From: Collybiopsis luxurians FD-317 M1
Lineage: Eukaryota > Basidiomycota > Agaricomycetes > Agaricales > Omphalotaceae
Assembly (NCBI GenBank): GCA_000827265.1
Contig: KN834821.1
Coordinates: 212,615 to 276,614, forward strand
DNA length: 64,000 bases
Direction of reading: 5' to 3'
Shown: piece by piece, positions 22,900-33,770 of the stretch
How the letters are laid out: the number at the start of each line of letters is the position of its first letter
Numbering within the stretch: position 1 is the first letter of the stretch
Notes under the pieces: generated by a model
Database searches by the model: none
Told to the model about the DNA's origin: nothing
Seen by the model: only the letters and a program-made list of their open reading frames with translations
Made by a program: the position numbers and the translations under genes

Positions 22900-23862
22900 G
22901 AGTTTTCTGGTACAGTTATTTGCTGAAGTCTGTGCCCCTTCGGATTCTACGCGTTTGTGATAATCGACCGAATCCAGACCCGTTACCATACAAGACAGCA
23001 ACGAGACATAACAGGAAAAATCTCTCTCGTTGAACATCTTTGGAATATCTCGTGAGTTTTATATACAAACGGGGCCTGGACTCGGTCGATTAATAAATAC
23101 AAATAACAAATGCGAGGATTCTGAAGGGGCAAAGAAATACCCAAATGACTGTAACCCAGACGGGAAGTCAGTCTGTCATCCAGAAATGGCTGAGAAGTTT
23201 CCGAAATGGTCGGTTAGAAAGTGGCCCGTCAGGTACAACTTTCAGGTCAATACATACGAAAGGCGAAGTTCATTCGATCTGACTCGGACATCAGACGCGC
23301 TAGTACTCGACAGATGCACATTGCGGACCTCCGTTCCGATGTCCTATTGTCCACGAAAGATGAGTGCAACGTCGCCGCTACGATACAGCCATTTCTGAGC
23401 GAGACCGTCATTCGGCAGCCGGGTATAGAGCGCCTGGTCTTAATTTAAGACAAAAAAACAAGTAGGCGGATGCGAATGACTAAAAAATGATGACGGTTCT
23501 TCCGTCGATAATAGACTGGTCGATAAGTGGATACCCGCTCGTTATGCCTCCTGATACTACACAAATGTAAGAAAGCACTGGGGGTTAAGAAAAAGCGATG
23601 AGAAAAAAAGATAAGATGCCATCGAAAGAGCACTATTTACCTCGCCCCAGCAAAATACGAAATCCTCTCCCACTATAAACGGCTCATTCCGGACTGATCA
23701 TATCCGGACGGACTTGGGATGGGGACGGGAAATGATTCGATATAGGCGCGGTCTGATACAGTGAATGCTCAGCGCTCAGCTGCAAACAGCTATCCTAATT
23801 TACTCTACAATGCATGTTGAACTCGGACAATTACCGTTCAGATGCCTCTCGATTCGCATCGA
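22900..23862. other. Spacer shared with 41.7-43.0 kb, no gene
   Basis: The stretch is paralogous to 41700-43080, for example GACGGGAAGTCAG near 23160 and 41740, and TTTAAGACAAA near 23440 and 42085. Frames such as 23030-23398 are not conserved in the other copy. Confidence 0.5.
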
Positions 23863-24490
23863 TCAATTAAGCTTGTCCACCTTATCCCGGACATGCCCTG
23901 CCCACAACTTGCTCGTACTTCCAGCCGTACCCTCGTCCCTCTCCGCCACACGGCTCCATCCGGTACTAAGCTCTCCCGCTTCAACTTCGATCTGCAGAGT
24001 AATATTCTACTGCCTCTCTCTTACAGTATTCTCGGGTCCTTCAGCTACAAATCGAGAGGTCTCTTGAAGATGCGGGCAGCGTCACAGAAGGTGATACGGT
24101 CGTTTTCTAAGCACATCTCTTGGTTCACGAGACGAGAAGAGTCGAGACGTAAGGAGGTAAGCAATGTGCATGAAAGCCTCGAAAGAGTCGAACGAAATTG
24201 ACAAGTGAGCCTCGCAGATTTTTAATGATGACTCAAGCATATTCTTACCAGCGATGTCTGCTTCACTAGTGGCAGAGAGCGGAGTTTCGCCTTTTCCTAG
24301 AATGCTCACACTTTCGCTTACATCCGCACCAATAACCAAGAGAGAAAAAACAAAAAAAGAGTCCAGTCTGAGGATTTTCGCGGCCCAAAATGTATCAGTG
24401 GAAGGACTACAAGCGGAGGAAAGCGCTCACGTAAACCTTGTGAATGGGAGTTAAACAACTGATCTCAGGTACTCTAGGCCATGGTAGGAT
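23863..24490 (-). pseudogene. 3' fragment of an NmrA-like gene (copy 8)
   Basis: The exon 2 to exon 4 part of a gene close to the intact copy at 44164 is present. It has AGTACCTGAGATCA at the exon 2 start near 24465, the VSILGKGETPLSATSEADIA segment, and the C-terminal frame ending KLN at 23863. Exon 1 with the whole nucleotide-binding motif is absent. Sequence identity to the cassette stops at about 24490, where arm B of the inverted duplication begins. Confidence 0.75.
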
Positions 24491-25920
24491 AAGCCCAGGC
24501 TGACCATGTTTGGTAGCTCGTTTGTATGGCTGGAAATGCGTCGTCTCGACTGGGTTTTCAAAAATGCTCGTACACCGTTAGCCATGGCATACAAAAAAAA
24601 GGGAGAATGTTCCCCCGACCAAGCCAACTCATCACCTCTTTCATTGTCACACTTAGCTGTCAATCATAGTAACTTTCACCGGCTTCACCCCCTCAACTGT
24701 TTTCTCCACCCTTCTCAACAATTCCTCACCTTGTTCTTTCGGTATATTCTCCCCCTTCCCCCAGTCTCGCCTGCCAATCTCCCCACACTCTCCGTCAACA
24801 TAAACCTCTCTTCACCACTCACCTTCACATTGGATCTTATTACAAGCATACGAGGAGGTTGTGGTTTTATTTGGCTGTCACAGTTTTGTAAGATAGGAAT
24901 ATGTGTTGGCGATGATAAATAACGCACCTGGGCCCTGAAAGCTGAGAGGGAGGGGAAGAAGATGTAGAGTGTTGAAGAGGAGATGATGTATGACCGTTCC
25001 ATGCTGACTTCGTATATGTTGAGGATAAAGTCCCGGAAGCGCGAAGGCCCACACATGTAGTGGTATGAAAAAAGACCTAACCCACAATATTTGACAAGGG
25101 CGTTAAAGTGACAAACTTGTTTACAAATTTGCTCATCATAGAGTAGAACCATACTACCCTCTCGGATGTTTTATCATTAGATATTATATCTATACATCTA
25201 CGAGGCTGGAAAAACTGCACAGCTGAAAACCTAGCGAACATATCACCCCCCCTATTGGGAATGTATATTTCTGCGATGACTTCAGTACTACCTAACAACA
25301 AGCATTGATACGTACAGTGCCGCAGGAAGCTGGTCGTTCGAGAATGGAACATCAGCAGTATCATGGACATCCTAACGAGGACAATCACAGGAACTGGGTT
25401 ACCTTCTTCTCTAAATCAGTTTATCACTATCCCTGTAAAGCTAGCAATCATCGCGATGCGAACTGGAAGGTGGAATCAGATAAGATCTTTCCTGTTCCAA
25501 AGAGTTAAGTTCAAATGAACAATCGGAGATATTCGTGTAACTGGACCGGGAACCCTGGACGAGGTTGGGGGCTGTCCGGGGGTTTCCATCCAGGACTCCG
25601 CTCCGACGGAGTCGTATAGCTATCTATTTACAGCCATCTGATATATTTGAGAAGCAACGGTTCTGCAATTATATGTATTTCGAGTTGTTGGGCTAAGCAA
25701 AGAATATAACAGACGCTACCTCTAGATTAAGTAGTTTTCATGCGCACAGCGCATAAGGTATAAATTAAAAAAATAGCTGGACTTGAATGAAATAAAATAA
25801 AAGGACTGTAACTGATACTATAAAAGATCATTAATACTGCTGTTTAAACTATTCTGATGGTAAAAGAAAGGCAAGTGAATTCCACTAAATCTTTGAGATT
25901 CCTATCCAGTAATGACGCCA

Positions 25921-26732
25921 TCAATTGTTCTGCATCCGAATAGCGATGTTAGTGATACTGCTGATTAGTAAGGAGTCTTCTAGTTGCTTACCTTTGCAAA
26001 GAGTTGGAGGACTCCAACTGAAACATTTGGCGAGGAAGCAGTTGGTGGCGGAAGAACAATACTTGCGAGAAGAAAATTTTCCACAAGATTCTGCCGACTT
26101 GATGAATCGGTTTCCATTCGCCTACAAATAAACATGGCATTAAAACTCAGTGGGTACTGCAGCGATTACAACATACGCGTATAACGTGAAGGTTGTTGTG
26201 CCATTGCTTTCAACTGAACTAAATGAATCATGCATCGGTTTCAGCAAGTGAAAATTTGAGTGAGAATTTCAGTATGGTCTTACCCTATACCGTGCATCCT
26301 GAGGAAAGCAAACTTCTGATCGTCTGCCCATTGGACTACAAGACTAATATCGGGGTAGTGTTTATTGTCCACATTGGATACAAGGCCTAATTCCCCCCCG
26401 AAACCTGTAACAACCCGGCCCGCCAATGCTCCTGTGGCAGTATTAGTCCAGTTGCCTCTGAAAGATGACAAGTAGAAAGGTTATTGCTCAGTAGTTTTGC
26501 GATCTTTGATGGTCTGAGCTCACCCAAGCCATCCACCTAGGACCCGACCCCCAAATGGTCCTGGAATATTGTTCTCAAAAGTGGTAGGAATTACAGCTTC
26601 ATAGACCTGGGTGAAAGTTGGGGCATTGCTTTGCACCTTGTGAGCGTCAGTTGAGGATACTGGCTGCAAGAACAGTAGGGCAATGCCCAAAACTGAAATG
26701 ACGACTTTAGAAGCACCAAGAAAGGAAAACAT
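25921..26732 (-). CDS. Small secreted DUF3237-like protein (copy E)
   Basis: Exons on the complement, 26732-26524, 26457-26284, 26218-26177, 26121-25992 and 25929-25921, join to 564 nt, 187 aa. Length, phases and exon sizes are exactly those of copy A, its inverted-duplication partner. The signal peptide is MFSFLGASKVVISVLGIALL. Mature motifs are NIPGPFGGRVLGGWLG, the Gly-rich GFGGELGLVSNVDN, YPDISLVVQWADDQKFAFLRMHG and a METDSSSRQNLVENF segment. There is no frame damage. Its upstream region differs from the tandem copies A to D and instead matches the leader of the fragment at 8930. It may therefore carry the ancestral promoter. No NmrA-like partner is adjacent except the truncated one at 24490. 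Confidence 0.82.
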
Positions 26733-26899
26733 AGTAAGGATTGAATATAGATCTTCTTGGACTCTGGAATGAGGAATGTTATACCAGTATGCACAAGATA
26801 GCTGGCTTTTATAGTTTTCCTTACAGCCTGCTGTACCAATTTCCTCCATTTGACAGTCACTCATCACCTTGCCAAAATATGTCGAGACAAATGGGTCTG

Positions 26900-27825
26900 C
26901 CACAAGTCACCAAGCGTTCCGTCAAATTGATTTTTTCATCTGATTTTTGCTTAAATTCCTGCCTGTGGCTGCTTAATGTTTGACAATAGCTGTTATCAGG
27001 TCAAGCGGCGCTGCACTGGGAATCACTATGCAAAGCAAATCTTCAACAGAAATTGTAGCATTTGGGGAATAAACGGCAACTAGCTCAGGTGGTGGCTAGT
27101 ACGTTGACTGCATTTTCAAAGGAGGGTCTGTCATGGAGATTCGTCGGCGCCTTGTTTCAGATTCACTATCAAACAGTCAGGCACTGAGTACTGCAGTACA
27201 CTCAAGTGCATGAATCGGCCAATGTACAAAGTGCGCGGTAGCTCAGGCCAAAGGCAATGCCCTTCACTCAAATGAAGAAATTTCAGGGGTGTCACAGGTC
27301 ATACCTACTGTGTCGAAATAAAAATTCCATCAATGCGGTCACAGGTTACGACCGATGATGAATCGAACGAAATGGTACAGTTTCTAGCAAGAAGGCAATG
27401 GTGGGTCATTCTTTCCACTGAAATTTGATTCATAAGGCTTAAGTCTTAAGGTCTAAATGTTTAATTTGATCTTTATTTAAATTCTAAACTAAATAAGGGC
27501 TAGTTAAGGTATTATCCCAAATTCAATTTCTGCTGTTGTATTCATCCCCGGATCTTTCTTTTACACTGTTTCCCAACATTTTTTCCCCCTCCTCGCCCTC
27601 CTCTTATGCCAACAGCTCATAAGCAATACATCTTTGCTCCACTCAGTCTGGTAGCGAGTACAACATTAAGTCACGTCAGCAATCTCCCACTGAACTCCTC
27701 CAAAGTACTTCAATCCAACAATAAGCAGGACCTCTGCAATATCATTCTGAATGAGCAGTGTAACAAGTACGACGAAACTGTAACAGCTGGAAAAAACATT
27801 TGTTTGAGTAGTCAAATGCCGAGGA
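26900..27825. other. No gene recognised
   Basis: This is sequence between copy E and the LTR element, without motif-bearing frames. It is absent from arm A. Confidence 0.35.
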
Positions 27826-27830
27826 TAGAA

Positions 27831-27975
27831 TGCTGTCTGGTGTTGCTCTGGACCAAACCGCATATACTTACACTGCGGCACAGCCATTGCCTCAAACTGT
27901 CCCTTATTTTATATACAGGCTATGTACTTGTATCTGGACAATGGATTTAGACCGCGCCGTCGATTAATCTTGACA
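27831..27975 (+). repeat. Left LTR of the miniature element
   Basis: It starts TGCTGTCTGG and ends CTTGACA, followed directly by the priming site. Compared with the right copy it lacks about 30 bp in the middle. Confidence 0.6.
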
Positions 27976-28610
27976 GGTTATGGGCCCCGCCTCCCCGCCC
28001 TAGCTAGCAGCCGCTGTATTTGCTATGGGCTTTGCAATCATGTTATCATTCTCACACTGTCTACTACCGTTGCATCCGATCGTGTTATTGCTGCCACCGC
28101 CGCTGTATGCATCTGTGATACCCCTGGTACTGGGTCCTGTGGGAGCTTGACAATTTCATTGCCTACAACTAGCTAACTGCACCGAGCTCCCGACTCTTCC
28201 TGTGGGGACGCCAATTCTTCCTGCGGGAAGCCGATTGTATTTGCGCTGCAATGCTTGATTCTTCCTGTGGGAAGCTGACTGTTACGTTCTCTGTCCTTGC
28301 ACTCTTCTCAAATGAAGCTGTAACTGTGCTTATGATTTAGATTGAGATGTTAATTAATTGAGCTTGTGTAAAGTTTGGAGGTATTGGGAATATGGGATCT
28401 CTGAATTCAGGGGAGCACCTTACATCCAAAACCATTCGAACCATTGCAAGTGGGTGTGTCAAGGATACACTGCCATCTGGTGTTTTTTTTTTGTTTTTTT
28501 TTTTTTCCTGGAGCGTGAGGTATTTTCAGACAAGCAACAAAGCGCTCCCGTCCAACCGCTAGTAGTGCAAGGCCGAGCTGTTGTTAGGGTGTGACACCAC
28601 CCGGGAGAGC

Positions 28611-28786
28611 TGCCGTCTGGTCTTGCTCCGGACGAAAGGACATATACTTACACTGCCACGCAGCCATTGCCTCAAATATTTCCCATGTTTGTATTTTCAA
28701 TCCTTTATATACAGGCTATGTACTTGTATATAGACCGTGGATTTGGACTCCCCATTCCGGCGCCGTCGATTAATTTCGAAATCACA
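28611..28786 (+). repeat. Right LTR of the miniature element
   Basis: It starts TGCCGTCTGG after a short purine run (GGGAGAG) that could be the polypurine tract, and ends AAATCACA. Confidence 0.6.
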
Positions 28787-29039
28787 TGTTATTTAGGACT
28801 CTTAATTACGCAAATTAATGTCGGCACTGAAGATAACCCAAAATAAGACCTTAAGTGTTAAGGTGAACACTGGCTACAAGTGCATGGAATGCTAAGTTCA
28901 TGCTTCGATGATTTTGTGCCTGAACCAAAACAGGCAATTTCGAATTAGTCTAACTCTCGCAATATATACAATTATAGTTAATTTTCATAACATGTTACAC
29001 TGTATGAGATAATCCGAGAAAAAGCACCGAAAAGGGCGC

Positions 29040-29805
29040 CACAAGTTAGCGTTGGTCCACTACCAACGGCAGGCGTCAAGTAGGGTGAGGAAAGGACCTG
29101 CCACTGATTATGTACATTCTATCTTAATGAACCTGTTGCACAGAGGCAGAAGATTTTTTTGTGTTCCATCAAGAAACATGAGATGCAGATGAAAGGAAAG
29201 GGCGACAGTATATGAATAAAATTTAACCATGGCGGTAAGCGGCCCCAAAAAAGGCAACAACGGGGAAGTTCACACACTCTCGAAGATATGACTAAGCATG
29301 GTCGAAGGGAAGATGGATGTATAAAGAAGATCACCAAAGGGAGATATGGCATAGTCTACCATCTGTGTACAGAGGCCAAACCTATAGGTTCAACAATCAA
29401 TTCTAGGAACTCTAACACTCGGTGGTGCGGTACATTGTCTCCAAACAGCGGCCAAATCTTAATTTAGAAACTCTTTCCATCAAAGGATCTGGAGTCGGTA
29501 TAGACGAGTAGACCAGGTGGCCGGTGACTCGACAGGTGGCCGGTGACTCGACAGGCGGTCGGTAACTGGAAAGAGTATCGAGAACGGCTCGTCTGACATG
29601 AGTAGCGTCGGAGAGGCAGATAGGATGACAGGGGGATGAATGCAAGTTGACTTCGAATACGATTTTGACACGGTTTCACAGTAATAAGGAGTAAGCTTAG
29701 ATAGAGTTGACCTTAGCAGACTTTTGGATAATGTTTAGGGGGAAGGAATAACCTAAATTCAAATGCTCGTAGCTACAACTACTTAAGATGCCAAATAAGG
29801 CGGAG
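29040..29805. other. Duplicated sequence without a supported gene
   Basis: The mirror of about 7500-8230 in arm A. Reading frames on either strand are not conserved in frame between the copies. Confidence 0.35.
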
Positions 29806-29808
29806 AAT

Positions 29809-30412
29809 CTAAATAGGAACTTGATCTAAGGGAGTACCTGACGGAACGAAGTCCGCTGAAACGTCGGGATGTCGAGATACGGCGGTTTGCATAAAGGATT
29901 GCATTTCCGATTTTTTCAACGCTGTGTGATTGTATTTGCCTGCTCTATACATTTCGGGGCCCAGACCCACCAAATCGTACGCAAATAGCATCTTACGACG
30001 CCACCAGTGAGTCAATCTTCAATGAAATCAGCAGTTTGCTCATCCTTTAGGTGTCAGCTCTGTGTCCGACTCTTGGAATATATAGAGATCCTATCAGAAT
30101 ACCGAATACAAATAAATACAACGAAAAGAAATCGAAACTGCAAAACTTTATGCAAATGGCTGTATCCAATATAGGAATAAAGAAAATGATTAAAGAACAA
30201 ACAAGGGAAAGTGATAGTCTGAAAGGGGAAATCACCACTACGACCGGTTGTACGTGTGGGGCAGCGTACCCTATATCAGCCTCGACGGCATTAAGTGTTT
30301 TCTTCAGGTGTTTCTGCATTTCTAGTGGAAACTCAAAACTAGAGCCATAAATAACGACCGACTCACCAATCAACCCACTCTCAAGCGGTGCCTCTCTTGC
30401 ATTCTCCATCAA
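29809..30412 (-). CDS. Unidentified protein, possibly two exons or more
   Basis: The complement starts MMENAREAPLESGLIGESVV and continues EMQKHLKKTLNAVEADIGYA to about 30230. A second coding-like piece, WWRRKMLFAYDLVGLGPEMY to the stop at 29809, contains ALKKSEMQSFMQTAVSRHPD. The two pieces probably join over introns whose ends I could not fix. The 5' and 3' motifs also occur, damaged, in arm A at 7156-7431, so the gene was part of the duplicated segment. I do not recognise the family. No signal peptide or clear membrane helix is seen in the conserved parts. Confidence 0.3.
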
Positions 30413-30456
30413 CTAAGTCGTTCTCCTTTGGACACGAGTAGTTGAACGATCACAAC

Positions 30457-30922
30457 CCACCCACTGCATCTCTCTTCCCCAGCTTTACATGATGTTGCCT
30501 ACAGGTTGGCGCCGCTGTCTTCCGCGAGGCTCATTTTCTCTTTGCTGATTGGTAAGGCCGGCGGAGATTGTTGGACATCAAATGAGTGGTCCACTGAATT
30601 CATTATAGACTGAGTAACAAGACGTCTGATGTTTATGCCAAGTAATATTTCCAGCTACCCCTCCACTCACATTGTCATTATTGCATTCTAGAACACTGAT
30701 TGGAGAACATACATCAGTAATCAAAGATTCTCATAACATTCTAACAGCACTCAACTCAACATTTTACCCAATGCAATTCTTTATAATCTTTGGAAAGACG
30801 CAGAGGAATACTCAAGTATATAAAGAATTATCACCGAATTGGGATAAGGACAAGGGGAATGTTCTACTAAGGAGCCAAACTTCACGGTTTGGCAACAAGA
30901 ACTATATATAGCATATGTAAAT
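30457..30922. other. No gene recognised
   Basis: Short frames only. The last 35 bases match 6255-6290 in inverted orientation. Confidence 0.35.
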
Positions 30923-31001
30923 GGGAGGACGAGAATGATAGTACTTGGCTGACAGGTAATGGGGTTATCTGTCAACCAAGTACTATCATTCTCGTCCTCC
31001 C
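30923..31001. repeat. Near-perfect 36-bp inverted repeat with 7-nt loop
   Basis: Left arm 30923-30958 (GGGAGGACGAGAATGATAGT ...) and right arm 30966-31001 (... ACTATCATTCTCGTCCTCCC) pair at 34 of 36 positions around the loop ATGGGGT. A single diverged copy of the arm occurs at about 6223-6258. The structure would fold as a long hairpin in RNA or extrude as a cruciform. Confidence 0.85.
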
Positions 31002-31202
31002 GGTATTATTCTTTTCTCCACTGAAGTCAACAGTGACGGTCACTCTTGCTGGCTAGCTTAATTGATCCTAGTTGCCAGGTGACAGTATTTGAGTCAGCCA
31101 ACAGGCGCAAAGCATGAGCAACCACCAATTGGTCAATGTAAGTAGCATAACAGATTTGTGTAATTTTACAGTTCTGTCATGCTTGGTGTCATATTTTTAG
31201 TA

Positions 31203-31947
31203 CAGTCTTTTACCGCCCAATGGGACAAATTTTAGTAAACCGTATATACTGCCAATCTGAAGGGCTACATACCCCGGGTAAGTTGTGAAGCAAGCTTGTG
31301 TGATGGATGAGAGTCTGATCCCAATGTTATTTTGGCTTTGAACAATGGGAAGGGCCATTAATTGTGTCGGTCTAAATAACCGTCGATTTGGGACAAAATT
31401 GGAGTGACAGGCAAAGCGGCCTGGTCACATCATGTGCTATCCCACAATGACACACTAGGGTAATTTGCTGTAGCTTCGCGCAATTTGGAATTGAAAAAAT
31501 GACTATACAGTACTGTAGATATTGTAGAGAAGGGAAGTGAGCATATCAATTTGCATTCATAGACTTGACAGACATGAGGTGCTTGCAGTCATGTGCTAAT
31601 GTGACAAGATGTGCCCCGCAACTTCTGTCCCATTCTCAATTGACTGAAATACAAGCCTCTCTCTACCAAACTTGAGTTGCAACTTATTGAGAATTGAGCT
31701 AATGATTCAAGTTATCTCAAAAAATCCATCACCTTTGCATTTCTAAGAGCTCGAAAAGCTGAATTATCATAATTCACACAAAAAAGCTTACCATTTGCCT
31801 CATAGGTGTAAGGGATATTTGTATTTTACCATGAAAAATTATTGTGGCTACTTAAGACATACAGGTAAATGCTGAAAAAGTTCTGGAGGTGGGGCTTTGA
31901 ATTTGGCAGCGTGGGGGACGTTCATCCCATTGGGCGGTAAAAGACTG
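31203..31947. mobile_element. Non-autonomous pogo-like (Tc1/mariner) element, MITE 1
   Basis: Perfect 23-bp terminal inverted repeats (CAGTCTTTTACCG ... at 31203-31225, and their complement at 31925-31947) are flanked on both sides by TA (31201-31202, 31948-31949). A CAGT start plus TA target duplication is the signature of pogo-type elements. The 745-bp interior is AT-rich and has no transposase frame, so it depends on an enzyme encoded elsewhere. Confidence 0.8.
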
Positions 31948-31949
31948 TA

Positions 31950-33768
31950 TGGTGTAAAAATATGGGCAGCACCTCTCAGTCCCCCTCCCACACCTCATGT
32001 TCCCTGTTAAAATACGTCAATAATTATCCTCAGAGTCACACCATCGAGTGTGAAAGACTATAAATTAAAGACTAGCTACCTCAAGGGGCCTCAAAAAAAA
32101 AAAAGACACCAGGGGTCGATTTTTTTTCTCGAGCCATTGGGGGACTAACTACTATGTAATCAATTCCCACAACCCATCTATGGTATATCGCGATTAGATT
32201 ACTATCAATTACCCACAAGCCGGCCACCTCCTAGTACTCGGTCAGCCTGTACCTGTTGGATTCTACACACTCAGATACATAGTGGGAGTGTAGTAATATG
32301 AAAGAGGAACTCCGAGTTAGGCTCTAGCCAGTGTTTGGTGCTGAATGCAAGTGGGCCAGAGTGATGATGGATCAGATATTCTTTTGGGATAGCCAAAAAA
32401 TGTGCTTTCCTAAGCGAGATTCTCAGATGTTTGCCCTTTATTGCTGTTCTCTCTCAGTTTGTTCCAACAAAAAGGTCTTCGTACATTTCCTGTACCCTTC
32501 CTATCTACCTAATAATATGTTATCAAGCCCCAGTCCCTCCCATTGGAATACTGCTGTTGAAATTTCATGCCATGAGTCAGCAAATATTTCCTCCAAATGC
32601 TCACAAAGTCTTGACCATTAGCTCAATGACCATTCAGCCAAACTTGATGGAACTTGGGGAGTGCTTTTAAATACAGTAAAGTGCATGATTTAGATCCCTT
32701 CAACAATTTTTCCAATTTTTTTGCCGCCTCAATATTGCTTGGAAAAGGCAAGAATATGGGGAGATTCAGGTGGGAACTGTAGTTTGTGTTTACTCTTTGC
32801 AAGGCATTCAGGCAAGTTGCTCATGCCCTTCTGCTTCTGAATACACCTTTTCAGAATGCTGCTTCTTTTTCCAGAGCCGGAGCCTGCCTTTCTTTTGCAA
32901 CATTGCTTCACTGGATCATATTGACATACTCTACATTCCTGTACCTTCCACACCCTTCAAACTACTATCTAATGCTCATTTTGTGCTCATTTGTCCCCTG
33001 GCACATTCTTTTAGAGTGGCAGAAGATGGGGATTCCATTGAAATTTTGCTGAGAAGTGGTCAACTTTTACTACCAATTTCACATTATATTTGGATTTATC
33101 AATGTATTTACCACAATATGATCTGCCCCTCAAAAGATTTATGACTGAAAATCTTACAAGTAATGAGATGTGAAGCTCAGAAGAGCTTACCATTGCTCAC
33201 AACAATGAGCAGGCATCCAAAACTCGTTGATTCCCACACTGGCCGGGATCCCAGTGTTCCATAATCCTGGACCCCCTTCCATAAAATATTCATTCAACAA
33301 ACAGATCGCATCCAACAAAGACTAAAGTGCCTTTAAAATGTGCATAGGATCCCAGTCCATGTTTAGGACACCTTACTTGACCACTTGGGCTCATGTGTAC
33401 CGAGCATGGAAACAAAAACCCTTAGGTGGCCGAGTAAGCAGTCGCTGATAGTAGATTCTATAAATGCTATTAACATGCAGTACTTTTGCTACAAGCATTG
33501 CAGGTCCATGTCTTTGTAAAGAAATGGACCCCAGCACAGTTCATATGGTACTGTAGTCAACAACATCAAAATTGAGCTCAAAAATGATGACGAATGCTCA
33601 TCCAGACAGTCTCATAGCCCTTCCTTCAGCATTGAATTGTCATTTTCTCATTTTGCTCATCCTCTGCAACCACCTGGTCACACATGTTTTGTCGGTCATT
33701 GAGGATTGACAGAGGTAAAAAAACTAATTGCTTTATCTGGCTACATCTGAACTGCAAGCAATGTCCCA
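31950..33768. other. Gene-poor stretch between the two MITEs
   Basis: No frame has a convincing motif. A minus-strand frame at 32953-32729 has a Cys-rich start (ECRVCQYDPVKQCC), which may be a decayed zinc-binding piece of a transposon protein, but it is too short to assign. Confidence 0.35.
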
Positions 33769-33770
33769 TA

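Larger units (their letters stand above)
19672..22900. repeat. Cassette unit 3
   Basis: The unit starts with the same TACGTATTCGTAGATTGTTATT ... ACCTGCACTACGTATACC sequence. It contains the intact secreted-protein gene at 20651 and the broken NmrA-like gene at 22734. About 85 bp at 20104-20187 are absent from the matching place in unit 1 (near 13385), so they were inserted here or lost there. Unit 3 and its flank to 24490 are paralogous to 39.7-43.7 kb. Confidence 0.7.
27831..28786 (+). mobile_element. Miniature LTR retrotransposon (TRIM-like, copia-type priming site)
   Basis: Two direct repeats, 27831-27975 and 28611-28786, begin TGC(T/C)GTCTGG and end in ACA. They share CATATACTTACACTG, CAGCCATTGCCTCAAA, TATACAGGCTATGTACTTGTAT and GCCGTCGATTAAT. 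Immediately after the left repeat is GGTTATGGGCCCC (27976-27988). The same sequence stands before gag of the copia element at 61379, so it is most likely the tRNA priming site. The 635 bp between the repeats has no open frame, which fits a terminal-repeat retrotransposon in miniature moved by a copia enzyme. A 5-bp target duplication could not be confirmed (TAGAA on the left, TGTTA on the right). Confidence 0.65.
24570..30456. repeat. Arm B of the large inverted duplication
   Basis: This is the mirror image of 7099-11290 and holds copy E of the secreted-protein gene. It is longer than arm A because it carries an LTR element at 27831-28786 and about 900 bp at 26900-27830 that arm A lacks. Its inner end truncates an NmrA-like gene at about 24490. 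Confidence 0.8.

Noticed and set aside
12981..22900. Cassette units considered as an LTR retroelement with long direct repeats
   Set aside because: The repeats contain host-type intron-bearing genes, with no TG...CA ends, priming site or reverse transcriptase.
28160..28290. Short TTCCTGTGGGAA repeats considered as a CRISPR-like array
   Set aside because: Only three irregular copies inside the miniature LTR element; CRISPR is not expected in a fungal nuclear genome.
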